From positions 1 to 64,000 of the forward strand of contig CAYFWF010000024.1 in the NCBI GenBank assembly GCA_964346815.1: DNA of 64,000 nucleotides, written 5' to 3'. Numbering within the stretch: the stretch's first letter is position 1; every line of letters starts with the position of its first letter. The stretch is from CAYFWF01 sp964346815 (GTDB lineage: Bacteria > Acidobacteriota > Aminicenantia > Aminicenantales > Aminicenantaceae). Positions 1-8,044 of this stretch are shown one piece after another. A program made the translations under genes and the position numbers. The notes beneath the pieces were generated by a model that saw nothing but the letters and a program-made list of their open reading frames with translations, did no database searches and was not told the DNA's origin.

Positions 1-123
1 GACAATGTGAATTTGGAGATAGAGTTGATAACGAACGTGGCGATGGAGAAAGGGATGAGGTTTGCAATTCGAGAGGGAGGCCGTACAGTCGGAGCCGGAA
101 CCGTCACCGAAATCATCGAATAG
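1..123 (+). CDS. tuf: Elongation factor Tu, C-terminal fragment (partial)
   Basis: The last 40 codons of elongation factor Tu, the GTPase that carries aminoacyl-tRNA to the ribosome, run in from the window edge to a TAG stop. The visible part belongs to the C-terminal beta-barrel domain and ends in the family's usual tail (RFAIREGGRTVGAGTVTEI). The start lies outside the window. tuf directly before rpsJ is the classical junction between the str and S10 operons. The 71 bases between them show no terminator, so read-through into the S10 operon is likely. Confidence 0.95.
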   Translation, partial: DNVNLEIELITNVAMEKGMRFAIREGGRTVGAGTVTEIIE

Positions 124-194
124 TATAAGAGCGGGAATATTTGGGAAGATAGAAAATATGATCATATGAACGAGGAGAACGGGAGAACCGAAAA

Positions 195-515
195 ATGGAA
201 AAGATAAGGATAAGGCTTCAGTCGTTTGATCACAGACTGCTGGATCAGTCTGTCAAGGATATCGTGGTAAAAGCCAAAAGGACAGGTGCAAGACTTTCGG
301 GTCCCATACCGCTGCCTACAAAAATTCACAGGTATTGCGTTTTGCGTTCTCCTCATGTGGATAAAAAGTCCAGAGAGCACTTTGAGATGAGGATTCATAA
401 AAGGTTGATCGATATCAGTGATTACAACAACGAGACGATCGAAGAGCTTCAGAAACTGGATCTCCCTGCTGGAATCGATGTGGAAATCCAAGCTTTTGGA
501 ATCGGAGGAGAATAG
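195..515 (+). CDS. rpsJ: 30S ribosomal protein S10
   Basis: S10 of the 30S subunit head, also known from other bacteria as the NusE antitermination factor. The 106 residues match the family length and carry its core (RLQSFDHRLLDQS, then SGPIPLPTKIHRYCVLRSPHVDKKSREHFE in the family order). A GGGAG Shine-Dalgarno lies about 9 bases before the ATG. First gene of the S10 operon; rplC follows after 2 bases. Confidence 0.98.
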   Translation: MEKIRIRLQSFDHRLLDQSVKDIVVKAKRTGARLSGPIPLPTKIHRYCVLRSPHVDKKSREHFEMRIHKRLIDISDYNNETIEELQKLDLPAGIDVEIQAFGIGGE

Positions 516-517
516 TA

Positions 518-1228
518 ATGGTAGAAGGCTTGATCGGGAAAAAAGTCGGCATCACACAGAGCTTCGACGAGCAGGGGAATGTGTTCCCTGTCACAGTCAT
601 TCATGCGGGACCTTGCACGGTTTTTCAGAAAAAAACGAAAGAAAAGGACGGCTATTTTTCCCTTCAGCTTGGATTCATCGAAGAGAAGGGTGTAAAAAAA
701 CCTAACAAACCTCTGGTGGGACATTCTCGGAAAGCTGGAGTTCCTCCCCAGAGGATTTTGCGGGAATTCAGATTCAACGAACAGGTTGAAGTGAAAGAAG
801 GAGATCAATTTTTTGTAGATATTTTTAAAGTCGGAGAAAAAGTCCACATTACAGGAAGGAGCAAAGGCAAGGGCTTTGCCGGGGTTGTCAAACGCTGGGG
901 ATTTCATGGAGGCAAAGGCAGCCATGGTTCGATGTTCCACAGGGCTCCTGGCTCGGTTGGCGCTTCAGCCTTTCCCTCTCGAGTAATGAAGGGTAAAAAG
1001 CTACCTGGGCAAATGGGCGGCAAGGGAGTTACGGTGAAGAATCTTGTCGTAATAAAAACAGATAAAGAGAAGAACCTTCTTGTAGTCAAAGGGGCAGTTC
1101 CTGGCGTAAAAGGAGGATACCTATCGATCCGCAAGGCCAAATTCGAGCCCCGAGCTGTTGAAGAAAAGCCAAAGCCCTCTGAAGAGAAAAAACAGGAAGG
1201 AAAGAAAGAAGAGAAGAAAAAAGAGTAA
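518..1228 (+). CDS. rplC: 50S ribosomal protein L3
   Basis: L3 binds the 3' end of 23S rRNA and helps start large-subunit assembly. Residues 1-210 are a normal L3, with the long loop that reaches the peptidyl-transferase centre (GFHGGKGSHGS, then KLPGQMGGKGVTV, which holds the glutamine methylated in other bacteria). The last 25 or so residues are an extra low-complexity Lys/Glu tail (EEKPKPSEEKKQEGKKEEK). Similar charged extensions occur on S5, RpoA and L17 in this operon. rplD follows after 3 bases. Confidence 0.98.
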   Translation: MVEGLIGKKVGITQSFDEQGNVFPVTVIHAGPCTVFQKKTKEKDGYFSLQLGFIEEKGVKKPNKPLVGHSRKAGVPPQRILREFRFNEQVEVKEGDQFFVDIFKVGEKVHITGRSKGKGFAGVVKRWGFHGGKGSHGSMFHRAPGSVGASAFPSRVMKGKKLPGQMGGKGVTVKNLVVIKTDKEKNLLVVKGAVPGVKGGYLSIRKAKFEPRAVEEKPKPSEEKKQEGKKEEKKKE

Positions 1229-1231
1229 GAA

Positions 1232-1852
1232 ATGGCAAAAGTTCAAGTGTTTGACCAAACGGGGAAAAAGACTAAAGAGATAGATGCTCCAAAAGAAGTC
1301 TTCTCCTATCCTGTCAAGGAACATCTGATCTATGAAGCTGTCGTTAATTATCGGTCCAATCAAAGGCGGGGGACAGCCTCTACAAAAACAAGAGCTGAAG
1401 TCAGGGGAGGAGGTCGTAAACCTTGGAGACAGAAAGGAACAGGAAGGGCCAGAGCAGGAAGCAACCGTTCTCCCATCTGGAGAAAAGGCGGTGTGGTTTT
1501 TGGACCTAAATTCCGGGATTACAGTTATAGCATACCCAAAAAGGCTAGGAGAAATGCCCTCAAGTCGGCCCTGTCCTTGAAGTTTAAGGAGAATAAGATC
1601 CTGATCTTAGAAAGCTTGGAATTCAAAGAACCAAAGACCAAAGAAGGAATAAAATTTTTACAGAATTTGGAATTGGAATCTGTTCTTGTGGTGGATAGTC
1701 ATGAAAACAAAAATCTTTTCCTATCCCTCAGGAATATCCCTTTGGTTAAAGCCATTGATCAAAATAAGGTGAATGTCTACGATGTTTTGAACCATGAATC
1801 GGTAATATTCACAAGAAAGGCTTTCGATTCTCTAATGGAGAGACTGAAGTGA
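1232..1852 (+). CDS. rplD: 50S ribosomal protein L4
   Basis: L4 (206 residues) lines the peptide exit tunnel and in enterobacteria also represses its own operon. The tunnel loop is recognisable around residues 45-95 (RRGTASTKTRAEVRGGGRKP, WRQKGTGRARAGS). The stop overlaps the GTG start of rplW by 4 bases, which suggests translational coupling. No structured S10-type leader is visible upstream, so autogenous control of the E. coli kind cannot be inferred. Confidence 0.98.
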   Translation: MAKVQVFDQTGKKTKEIDAPKEVFSYPVKEHLIYEAVVNYRSNQRRGTASTKTRAEVRGGGRKPWRQKGTGRARAGSNRSPIWRKGGVVFGPKFRDYSYSIPKKARRNALKSALSLKFKENKILILESLEFKEPKTKEGIKFLQNLELESVLVVDSHENKNLFLSLRNIPLVKAIDQNKVNVYDVLNHESVIFTRKAFDSLMERLK

Positions 1853-2145
1853 GGAAAGATCCCTATAAAGTTATCCTGAGACCCGTTATCACAGAGAAGA
1901 GTTCCTGGCTAAAAGAAAAGAACAGAGAGGTTTGCTTTGAAGTAGACCCCAGAGCAAACAAGATCGAAATCAAAGAAGCTGCGGAACAACTCTTCAAAGT
2001 GAAGGTGGATAGGGTCCGGGTGGTTAAGAAGAAGGGGAAGAAGAAGAGAGTTGGCCGCAATGAAGGGTGGACAAAAGACTGGAAGAAAGCCTATGTGAAG
2101 CTCAAGGAAGGCGAAAAAATGATTGAATATTTTGAGGCAGTATAA
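1849..2145 (+). CDS. rplW: 50S ribosomal protein L23
   Basis: L23 sits at the tunnel exit and is the docking site for trigger factor and SRP. The 98 residues match the family, with the usual N-terminal ILRPVITEKS motif. The start is GTG inside a GTGA overlap with the rplD stop; no other start in this frame would keep the N-terminal motif. rplB follows after 2 bases. Confidence 0.97.
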   Translation: MRKDPYKVILRPVITEKSSWLKEKNREVCFEVDPRANKIEIKEAAEQLFKVKVDRVRVVKKKGKKKRVGRNEGWTKDWKKAYVKLKEGEKMIEYFEAV

Positions 2146-2147
2146 AA

Positions 2148-2975
2148 ATGGGAATGAAATCTTACCGGCCAACCACTTCGAGCCTGCGTCAGAAAACCGG
2201 GCTTACTTTTGACGAGCTCACGACATATAAACCTTACAAACCTTTGGTGAAAAGTCTTAAAAAGTCGGGAGGACGAAATTCTTCGGGAAAAACCTCTATC
2301 CGTTTCCGAGGAGGTGGACATAAAAGGCAGTACCGCATCATAGATTTCAAAAGGGATAAAATCAATATTACTGGAATCGTCGAGACCATCGAATACGATC
2401 CTAACAGGTCAGCCTTTATTTCGTTGATCAAATATAGCGATGGAGAACGGAGGTATATACTCGCTCCTGAGAATTTGAAGGTCGGTCAATCGATTGTTTC
2501 AGCTGACAAGCAAGTAGATATTCTTCCTGGGAATGCCATGCCGCTCAGATATATTCCCTTGGGGACTATTATCCACAACATCGAGATGAGAGCAAAAAAA
2601 GGAGGACAGATCGCCAAGGCAGCTGGGTCAGGAGCTCAGATTCTGGCCAAAGAAGGAGATTATGCTCAAGTGAGGTTGCCTTCGTCAGAGATCCGAAAGA
2701 TCCATCTGGATTGCCGCGCTACGGTTGGACAAGTCGGGAACGTCAACCACCAAAATATTTCCATTGGTAAAGCAGGAAGAAACCGCTGGAAAGGGAAAAG
2801 GCCCCATGTTCGGGGTACTGCCATGAATCCGATCGATCATCCTCATGGGGGAGGAGAAGGAAAGGCAAAAGGAGGCCGAGATCCTGTGAGCCCTTGGGGA
2901 CAGCCGACGAAGGGATACAAGACAAGAAGAAACAAACGGACTCAAAGATATATTGTTAGAAAAAGGAGCAAGTGA
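2148..2975 (+). CDS. rplB: 50S ribosomal protein L2
   Basis: L2 is needed for subunit association and peptidyl-transferase activity. The 275 residues are full length. The conserved C-terminal segment with the functional histidine is present (AMNPIDHPHGGGEGKAKGGR), followed by WGQPTKGYKTR. Located between rplW and rpsS as in nearly all bacteria. Confidence 0.98.
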   Translation: MGMKSYRPTTSSLRQKTGLTFDELTTYKPYKPLVKSLKKSGGRNSSGKTSIRFRGGGHKRQYRIIDFKRDKINITGIVETIEYDPNRSAFISLIKYSDGERRYILAPENLKVGQSIVSADKQVDILPGNAMPLRYIPLGTIIHNIEMRAKKGGQIAKAAGSGAQILAKEGDYAQVRLPSSEIRKIHLDCRATVGQVGNVNHQNISIGKAGRNRWKGKRPHVRGTAMNPIDHPHGGGEGKAKGGRDPVSPWGQPTKGYKTRRNKRTQRYIVRKRSK

Positions 2976-2977
2976 TT

Positions 2978-3268
2978 ATGGGCAGATCATTGAAGAAAGG
3001 ACCATTTATCGATGAAAAATTGCTGCAGAGGGTGAATGAATTGTCTGCTCAAAGAGGAAAAAGGCAGGTCATCAAGACATGGTCCCGTCGTTCTGTCATC
3101 ACGCCAGAGATGGTCGGCTTGACTATTGCCGTCCATAATGGAAAAAGATTTATTCCTGTTTTCATAACGGAGAACATGGTTGGGCATAAGCTTGGAGAAT
3201 TTTCCCCAACCAGAACCTTTAAAGGGCACACTACCAAAACTGCGAGAACAATCAGGATAAAGAAATAA
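2978..3268 (+). CDS. rpsS: 30S ribosomal protein S19
   Basis: S19 of the 30S head. The start is placed at the ATG giving MGRSLKKGPF, the normal S19 N-terminus. An in-frame GTG six bases upstream overlaps the rplB stop but would lie only 3 bases from the AAGGAG ribosome site at 2963-2968, whereas the chosen ATG has a 9-base spacing. The conserved C-terminal part (HKLGEFSPTRTFKGHT) is intact. rplV starts at the very next base. Confidence 0.97.
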   Translation: MGRSLKKGPFIDEKLLQRVNELSAQRGKRQVIKTWSRRSVITPEMVGLTIAVHNGKRFIPVFITENMVGHKLGEFSPTRTFKGHTTKTARTIRIKK

Positions 3269-3631
3269 ATGGATGAACAAAACATCGTTGCTCAGGCTAT
3301 TTCGAAATATGTGAGGATATCTCCTCAAAAATGCCGGTTGGTGGCGGATTTAATCAGAGAAAGATATGTGGGTGAGGCTCTGACAATTCTGCATTTTTCG
3401 AAAAAAAAGAGAGCAAGTGAAATTGTTGAAAAAACGCTGCGTTCGGCAATCGCCAATGCACAGCAGAAAGTCCCCAATATTGATGTAGATAATCTCTTCA
3501 TATTCAGAATTTATGTCAATGAAGGACCCCGCTGGAAGAGGTGGAGAGCTGCGCCCATGGGAAGAGCGGCAGGAATTTTAAAACGGACAAGTCATGTCCA
3601 TATCTATCTAGAAGAAAAGAAAGGAAAATAG
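3269..3631 (+). CDS. rplV: 50S ribosomal protein L22
   Basis: L22 forms part of the exit tunnel and is a site of macrolide-resistance changes in other bacteria. The 120 residues include the N-terminal RISPQKCRLVADLIR helix and the C-terminal MGRAAGILKRTSHVHI hairpin. Begins directly after the rpsS stop and is followed 3 bases later by rpsC. Confidence 0.97.
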   Translation: MDEQNIVAQAISKYVRISPQKCRLVADLIRERYVGEALTILHFSKKKRASEIVEKTLRSAIANAQQKVPNIDVDNLFIFRIYVNEGPRWKRWRAAPMGRAAGILKRTSHVHIYLEEKKGK

Positions 3632-3634
3632 AAA

Positions 3635-4303
3635 GTGGGTCAGAAAACACATCCTCACGGATTTCGATTGGGATTTAACAAACAATGGAGCTCCCGGTGG
3701 TTTGCTAAAGGCTCTGATTACAGCCGCCTGATTCATGAAGACCTTAAGATGAAGAACTTCATCAAACAGAGATACTATCATGCCGGTATTACTGAAGTTG
3801 ACGTGGAACGAGTTGGACCCAAGATTCGGGTGATCGTCCACACTGCTCGGCCAGGAATTGTGATTGGACGGGGTGGTAAAGAAATTGAAAGTTTGAAGAC
3901 CTATCTTCAAGAAATCGCTCAAAAAGAGGTGTATATCGACATTAGAGAAGTTGACAAACCTGAGCTGGATGCTTTGCTGGTCGCAGAAGGGATCGCTATT
4001 CAGCTGGAGAAGAGAATAGCCTACCGGAGGGCCATGAGGAGAGCCGTAGACATGTCGTTAAAAATGGGAGCAAAGGGTATTAAAGTGATGTGCTCAGGCC
4101 GACTGGGAGGCGTGGAGATCGCACGATCCGAGTGGTATTTGAAAGGACAGCTCCCCTTGCAGACACTCAGAGCCAATATCGATTATGGTTTTACAGAGGC
4201 TTTTACGACATATGGACAGATCGGAATTAAAGTCTGGATATATACCGGGGATGTGGAAAAGGAAAAGATGACGTCCCAAACAGCAGAAGTTGAGGAGATA
4301 TAG
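3635..4303 (+). CDS. rpsC: 30S ribosomal protein S3
   Basis: S3 of the 30S head at the mRNA entry channel. The KH type II domain is visible with its GxxG loop (IVIGRGGKEIESL, about residues 72-85), followed by the C-terminal domain (KGIKVMCSGRLGGVEIARSEW). The start is GTG, giving the usual (M)GQKTHPHGFRLG N-terminus. Length 222, normal. Confidence 0.98.
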   Translation: MGQKTHPHGFRLGFNKQWSSRWFAKGSDYSRLIHEDLKMKNFIKQRYYHAGITEVDVERVGPKIRVIVHTARPGIVIGRGGKEIESLKTYLQEIAQKEVYIDIREVDKPELDALLVAEGIAIQLEKRIAYRRAMRRAVDMSLKMGAKGIKVMCSGRLGGVEIARSEWYLKGQLPLQTLRANIDYGFTEAFTTYGQIGIKVWIYTGDVEKEKMTSQTAEVEEI

Positions 4304-4305
4304 CC

Positions 4306-4728
4306 ATGCTTATGCCCAAAAAAGTTAAATACAGGAAGCAGCAGAGAGGCAGAATGAGGGGAAAGGCCCATAGAGGGTCGACATTGACTTTTGGAGATTT
4401 TGGATTACAGGCATTGGAACCGTGTTGGATCACAGCGCGGCAGATCGAGGCTGGACGGATTGCCATTTCTCGACATGCAAAGAGAAAGGGAAAACTCTGG
4501 ATTAGAGCTTTTCCCTGGAAGCCTGTAACCAAGAAGCCCACAGAAGTCAGGATGGGAAAGGGTAAAGGAGATCCTGAATTCTGGGTAGATGTGATCAAGC
4601 CCGGGTGTATTTTGTATGAAATGGAGGGCGTTTCTGAAAGCGTGGCAAGAGAGGCGATGCGTTTAGCGGCCCATAAATTGCCTATCAAAACAAGGTTCAT
4701 ATCTAGAGAAAATAGGGAGTGGAGATGA
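4306..4728 (+). CDS. rplP: 50S ribosomal protein L16
   Basis: L16 helps shape the A site of the large subunit. The 140 residues start MLMPKKVKYRK as in the family and contain the AISRHAKRKGKLWIR and MGKGKGDPEFWV segments. Its stop overlaps the ATG of rpmC by 4 bases. Confidence 0.98.
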   Translation: MLMPKKVKYRKQQRGRMRGKAHRGSTLTFGDFGLQALEPCWITARQIEAGRIAISRHAKRKGKLWIRAFPWKPVTKKPTEVRMGKGKGDPEFWVDVIKPGCILYEMEGVSESVAREAMRLAAHKLPIKTRFISRENREWR

Positions 4729-4937
4729 AATCCACAGAATTGCGGGAATTGTCGGATGATGAACTGAAAGACAAGGATCAGGAGTTAAAGGATCAGCTCT
4801 TCAAATTGAAGTTTCAGCATGCATTGGGGCAGCTCGAGGATGCTATGAAACTGAAGAATATCAAAAGAGATAGAGCGAGAATAAAAACTATTCTCAATGA
4901 AAGAGAGCAAGGGAAAGAAGAGAATGAACAACACTAA
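4725..4937 (+). CDS. rpmC: 50S ribosomal protein L29
   Basis: L29 (70 residues) is a helical-hairpin protein near the tunnel exit beside L23. The family motif KSTELRELSDDEL opens the protein. The ATG within the ATGA overlap with rplP is chosen, preceded by GGGAGTGGAG; a GTG six bases upstream in frame is possible but lies inside that ribosome site. The C-terminus overlaps rpsQ by 14 bases. Confidence 0.93.
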   Translation: MKSTELRELSDDELKDKDQELKDQLFKLKFQHALGQLEDAMKLKNIKRDRARIKTILNEREQGKEENEQH

Positions 4938-5220
4938 AGGAAAACAGACAGTCAAGGTTGGCTTGGTCGTTGGAAACAATATGAAAAAGACGGTGACCGT
5001 TCTAGTCGAGCGACAGGTGAGGCATTCTCTGTACAAAAAAATTGTCAAGCGCCGGAAAAAGTTTCTGGCTCATGACGAGTATGAAAAATGTAAAATCGGA
5101 GACCTGGTTAAGATCGTTGAAACGAGACCTTTAAGCAAAAGAAAGAGGTGGAGGGTACAAGAGATCTTGGGACTATCTCCCGCCGATACAGAAAAAGAGA
5201 TTGAGGGCAACAAAAAATGA
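4924..5220 (+). CDS. rpsQ: 30S ribosomal protein S17
   Basis: S17, an OB-fold primary binder of 16S rRNA. The core is clear (KVGLVVGNNMKKTVTVLVER, then KKFLAHDEYEKCKIGD). The ATG at 4924 places the start close to the conserved core; an in-frame ATG at 4897 would add nine residues and deepen the overlap with rpmC to 41 bases, so it is less likely. Its stop overlaps rplN by 4 bases. Confidence 0.92.
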   Translation: MNNTKGKQTVKVGLVVGNNMKKTVTVLVERQVRHSLYKKIVKRRKKFLAHDEYEKCKIGDLVKIVETRPLSKRKRWRVQEILGLSPADTEKEIEGNKK

Positions 5221-5585
5221 TACAATCCGAGACGATGCTGAAGGTAGCGGACAATTCAGGCGCCAGGAGGATCCTGTGTATCACTCCCCTTGGAGGCGGC
5301 GTAGGTAAGACAGCTTCGGTTGGCGATGTCATCTCAGCGTCGGTGAAGGAAGCGGAACCAGAAAGCAAGATCCCGAAGGGAAAGGTTGTTCGGGCTGTCA
5401 TCGTACGAACAAAGAAAGAGGTCAAAAGGAAAGACGGATCTTACATACGTTTTGATGATAATGCTGCCGTAATCATCGACAAGCTGGGCGAGCCTATCGG
5501 GACACGTGTGTTCGGGCCAGTCGGGAGGGAATTGCGAGAGAAGAGATTTATGAAGATTGTTTCCCTTGCTCCGGAGGTGCTCTAA
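5217..5585 (+). CDS. rplN: 50S ribosomal protein L14
   Basis: L14 (122 residues) forms an intersubunit bridge and is the docking site of the silencing factor RsfS in other bacteria. The signature VADNSGARRILCI and the C-terminal GPVGRELREKRFMKIVSLAPEV segment are intact. Starts in an ATGA overlap with rpsQ and shares one base with rplX. Confidence 0.98.
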   Translation: MIQSETMLKVADNSGARRILCITPLGGGVGKTASVGDVISASVKEAEPESKIPKGKVVRAVIVRTKKEVKRKDGSYIRFDDNAAVIIDKLGEPIGTRVFGPVGRELREKRFMKIVSLAPEVL

Positions 5586-5908
5586 TGAGCAAGATGGCTT
5601 ATAAAAAGAACGATGTCGTCATGGTCATAAGCGGCAAAGACAAAGGAAAAACGGGGAAAATTCTCAAAGTCATGCCTGAAAAAAATAGGGCTATTGTTGA
5701 GAAAGTCAACTTTATTAAGGAATTCATTCGCCGGGACCAGAGCCGGAATATCCAGGGCGGTGTGATGGAGAAGGAGGCTCCTATTCATGTTTCGAATCTC
5801 ATGCTTTATTGTTCCGAGTGTGGTCGAGGGGTTCGGATAAAGAAAAAAAAATTGGAGGATGGAAGCACTATCCGGACGTGTTCCAAGTGTGACTCAACGA
5901 TAGAATAG
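5585..5908 (+). CDS. rplX: 50S ribosomal protein L24 with zinc-ribbon tail
   Basis: L24 initiates large-subunit assembly. The N-terminal KOW motif is clear (NDVVMVISGKDKGKTGKILKV, about residues 9-29). The C-terminal third holds two CxxC pairs (C76/C79 and C99/C102) that can form a zinc ribbon, as in many but not all bacterial L24 proteins. This fits the zinc-type S14, S4 and L36 encoded in the same operon. Confidence 0.97.
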   Translation: MSKMAYKKNDVVMVISGKDKGKTGKILKVMPEKNRAIVEKVNFIKEFIRRDQSRNIQGGVMEKEAPIHVSNLMLYCSECGRGVRIKKKKLEDGSTIRTCSKCDSTIE

Positions 5909-5927
5909 GAAAGATGAGGTATAACCC

Positions 5928-6473
5928 ATGAGCCGACTTTCAGAAAAATACAAACAGGAGGTTGTTCCTGAGCTGCAGAAAGAGTTGTCCATAGAAAACA
6001 AGATGGCTGTACCCAGGCTCGAGAGGATCATTATCAATGTTGGAGTAGGAGATGCCATACAGAATATCAAATTACTTGACACGGCAAAAACAGAATTGAG
6101 TCTCATCACCGGTCAATGGCCGGCTGTCGGAAGAGCCAAGAAATCCATATCGTCCTTTAAACTGCGCAAGGGTCAGCCCATTGCCTGCTATGTGACACTG
6201 CGGGGAGAAAGGATGTACGAGTTTTATGACCGTTTGGTAAACATCGTTCTCCCGCGGGTGAGAGATTTCCGTGGGGTTTCGCCTCGCTCATTCGATGGCA
6301 AAGGGAATTACACCCTGGGCATGAAGGAGCAACTTGTCTTTCCAGAGATAGATTACACAAGAGTAGAAAGACCGAGGGGAATGAATATCACCGTGGTAAC
6401 CAGCGCAGAAACCGATAACCAAGCTTTAGCTCTGTTAAAAAAATTAGGGATGCCCTTTGGCGAAATTTTGTAA
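5928..6473 (+). CDS. rplE: 50S ribosomal protein L5
   Basis: L5 binds 5S rRNA and contacts the P-site tRNA. The 181 residues are full length with the conserved segments PRLERIIINVGVG, FKLRKGQPIACYVTLRG and the C-terminal GMNITVVTSA. A 19-base gap after rplX holds a purine-rich ribosome site. Confidence 0.98.
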   Translation: MSRLSEKYKQEVVPELQKELSIENKMAVPRLERIIINVGVGDAIQNIKLLDTAKTELSLITGQWPAVGRAKKSISSFKLRKGQPIACYVTLRGERMYEFYDRLVNIVLPRVRDFRGVSPRSFDGKGNYTLGMKEQLVFPEIDYTRVERPRGMNITVVTSAETDNQALALLKKLGMPFGEIL

Positions 6474-6485
6474 GGAAGGATAAAA

Positions 6486-6671
6486 GTGGCAAGAAAATCT
6501 ATGGTAGCGAAATATCGAAAGGAGCCCAAATATTCAACCAGGAAAAAATCAAGATGCAGGATATGCGGACGTTCAAAAGGCTATTTTCGAAAATTTGATA
6601 TGTGTCGCCTGTGTTTCCGTGAGCTTGCATTGAAAGGAGAAATTCCTGGAATAATAAAGGCCTCTTGGTGA
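6486..6671 (+). CDS. rpsN: 30S ribosomal protein S14, zinc type
   Basis: S14 in its short zinc-binding form (type Z): 61 residues with four cysteines C24-x2-C27 and C40-x2-C43 in the family frame CRICGRSKGYFRKFDMCRLC. The start is GTG, preceded by AAGGA. Zinc-independent S14 proteins are longer and lack these cysteines. Confidence 0.97.
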   Translation: MARKSMVAKYRKEPKYSTRKKSRCRICGRSKGYFRKFDMCRLCFRELALKGEIPGIIKASW

Positions 6672-6686
6672 TATAAGGGAGAAATC

Positions 6687-7085
6687 ATGAGTTTAACAGA
6701 CGCTATTGCAGACATGCTGACGAGGATACGGAATGCCGCTCTCGTAAAAAAACGGGATGTAAGCATGCCTTCTTCTCGGATCAAAGTGGAGATCGCTAAG
6801 ATTTTGAAGGAAGAAGGATACATTCGGAATTTTAAGGTTGTGGACGATAACAGACAGGGGATGCTGACCATCACCCTAAAATACATAGAGGGAAACCGCA
6901 GTGTCATCAGTGGGCTTCAAAAAATCAGCAAGCCGGGATGCCGTATCTTCTGCAAAAGGGATTCTATCCCAAAGGTTCTAGATGGTTTAGGTATTGCCAT
7001 TGTGTCCACTTCAAAGGGAATCCTTACGGGGAAGATGTGCGATGAGCTGGGAATTGGTGGAGAAGTTTTGTGTTATGTCTGGTAG
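6687..7085 (+). CDS. rpsH: 30S ribosomal protein S8
   Basis: S8 (132 residues), a primary 16S rRNA binder and, in E. coli, the translational repressor of the spc operon. It opens with DAIADMLTRIRNA and closes with the STSKGILT-x(9)-GGEVLCYVW segment typical of the family. Good AGGGAGAA ribosome site upstream. Confidence 0.98.
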   Translation: MSLTDAIADMLTRIRNAALVKKRDVSMPSSRIKVEIAKILKEEGYIRNFKVVDDNRQGMLTITLKYIEGNRSVISGLQKISKPGCRIFCKRDSIPKVLDGLGIAIVSTSKGILTGKMCDELGIGGEVLCYVW

Positions 7086-7108
7086 TATGATAGGAGAGGG
7101 AAGGAAAG

Positions 7109-7654
7109 ATGTCTAGAGTAGGAAAACAGCCGGTCGAGATACCCGAAGGCACGGAAGTGATTATTCTAGCCGATAAGATAGAATTCAAAGGGCCAAAGGG
7201 AACACTGGAATCTCCTTTGTTTTCTGGCATCAAAGCGGAGGCCAAAGATAATCAGCTCAATTTCACCAGATCGTCGGATTCGCCTCAGCAGAGGTCTTTT
7301 CACGGTCTGTGCCGCACTTTGGCACATAACGCTGTGGTCGGGGTCTCTCAAGGATTTTCCAAGGATTTAGAGATTGTCGGCGTTGGATATCGAGCCAAAG
7401 TTGAAAAGAATAAACTTGAATTGAATTTGGGCTATTCTAAGCCGGTGATCTATGAAATCCCGGATGATATCGAGATAGTACTTGAGAAACCGACTCTGAT
7501 TAGCGTCAAAGGCATTGACAAGCAGCGTGTGGGGCAGGAAGCGCATAAGATTCGGAGTTTTCGCAAACCAGATCCCTATAAATTGAAAGGCATAAGGTAC
7601 GTGGGCGAGCGTTTGATCAAAAAAGAACGTAAGGCAGGAGTTAGCGGTGTTTAA
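7109..7654 (+). CDS. rplF: 50S ribosomal protein L6
   Basis: L6 lies near the factor-binding centre. Two tandem L6 folds cover the 181 residues; MSRVGKQPVEIP opens the first and the C-terminal KGIRYVGE-x(4)-KERKAG motif closes the second. GGAAGG precedes the start. The end overlaps rplR by 8 bases. Confidence 0.98.
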   Translation: MSRVGKQPVEIPEGTEVIILADKIEFKGPKGTLESPLFSGIKAEAKDNQLNFTRSSDSPQQRSFHGLCRTLAHNAVVGVSQGFSKDLEIVGVGYRAKVEKNKLELNLGYSKPVIYEIPDDIEIVLEKPTLISVKGIDKQRVGQEAHKIRSFRKPDPYKLKGIRYVGERLIKKERKAGVSGV

Positions 7655-8021
7655 GAAAAAAACCACATTGAAGAGAGAAGCGAGAATCAGGATACGAAAC
7701 CGCATCCGAAAGAAGATACAAGGAACGTCTGAGAGACCCAGAGTCTTCGTTTCAAAATCCAATCGATATATCTACACACAGGCCATCGATGACGAGTCTG
7801 GGGTCGTCTTGGCAGCAGCCTCAAGCTTGGAAAAAGAGCTCAAGGCGAAAATGAAAAAAACAAAAAACATCGAAGCCTCAAAAATTTTGGGCGAGACTAT
7901 GGCAAAAAGATTGAAAAAGAAGAAGATCGATAAAATTATCTTTGATAGAGGGATTTATCCCTACCATGGTCGCCTGAAGGCTTTGGCCGAAGCGATGAGA
8001 AAAGAAGGACTCAATTTTTAG
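7647..8021 (+). CDS. rplR: 50S ribosomal protein L18
   Basis: L18 binds 5S rRNA with L5. The C-terminal two thirds show the family core (RPRVFVSKSNRYIYTQAIDD, then DRGIYPYHGRLKALAEAMRKEGL). The start is GTG inside the 3' end of rplF, the only start that keeps the basic N-terminal helix. Length 124, normal. Confidence 0.97.
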   Translation: MFKKKTTLKREARIRIRNRIRKKIQGTSERPRVFVSKSNRYIYTQAIDDESGVVLAAASSLEKELKAKMKKTKNIEASKILGETMAKRLKKKKIDKIIFDRGIYPYHGRLKALAEAMRKEGLNF

Positions 8022-8044
8022 CCTTAAATCAAGGAGGAACAAGA

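Noticed and set aside
124..194. An S10-type leader for L4 autoregulation
   Set aside because: The 71 bases between tuf and rpsJ are too short and show no stable hairpin.
449..940. A 163-codon open frame on the minus strand across rpsJ and rplC
   Set aside because: It is antisense to two certain ribosomal genes, has no recognisable domain and no ribosome site.
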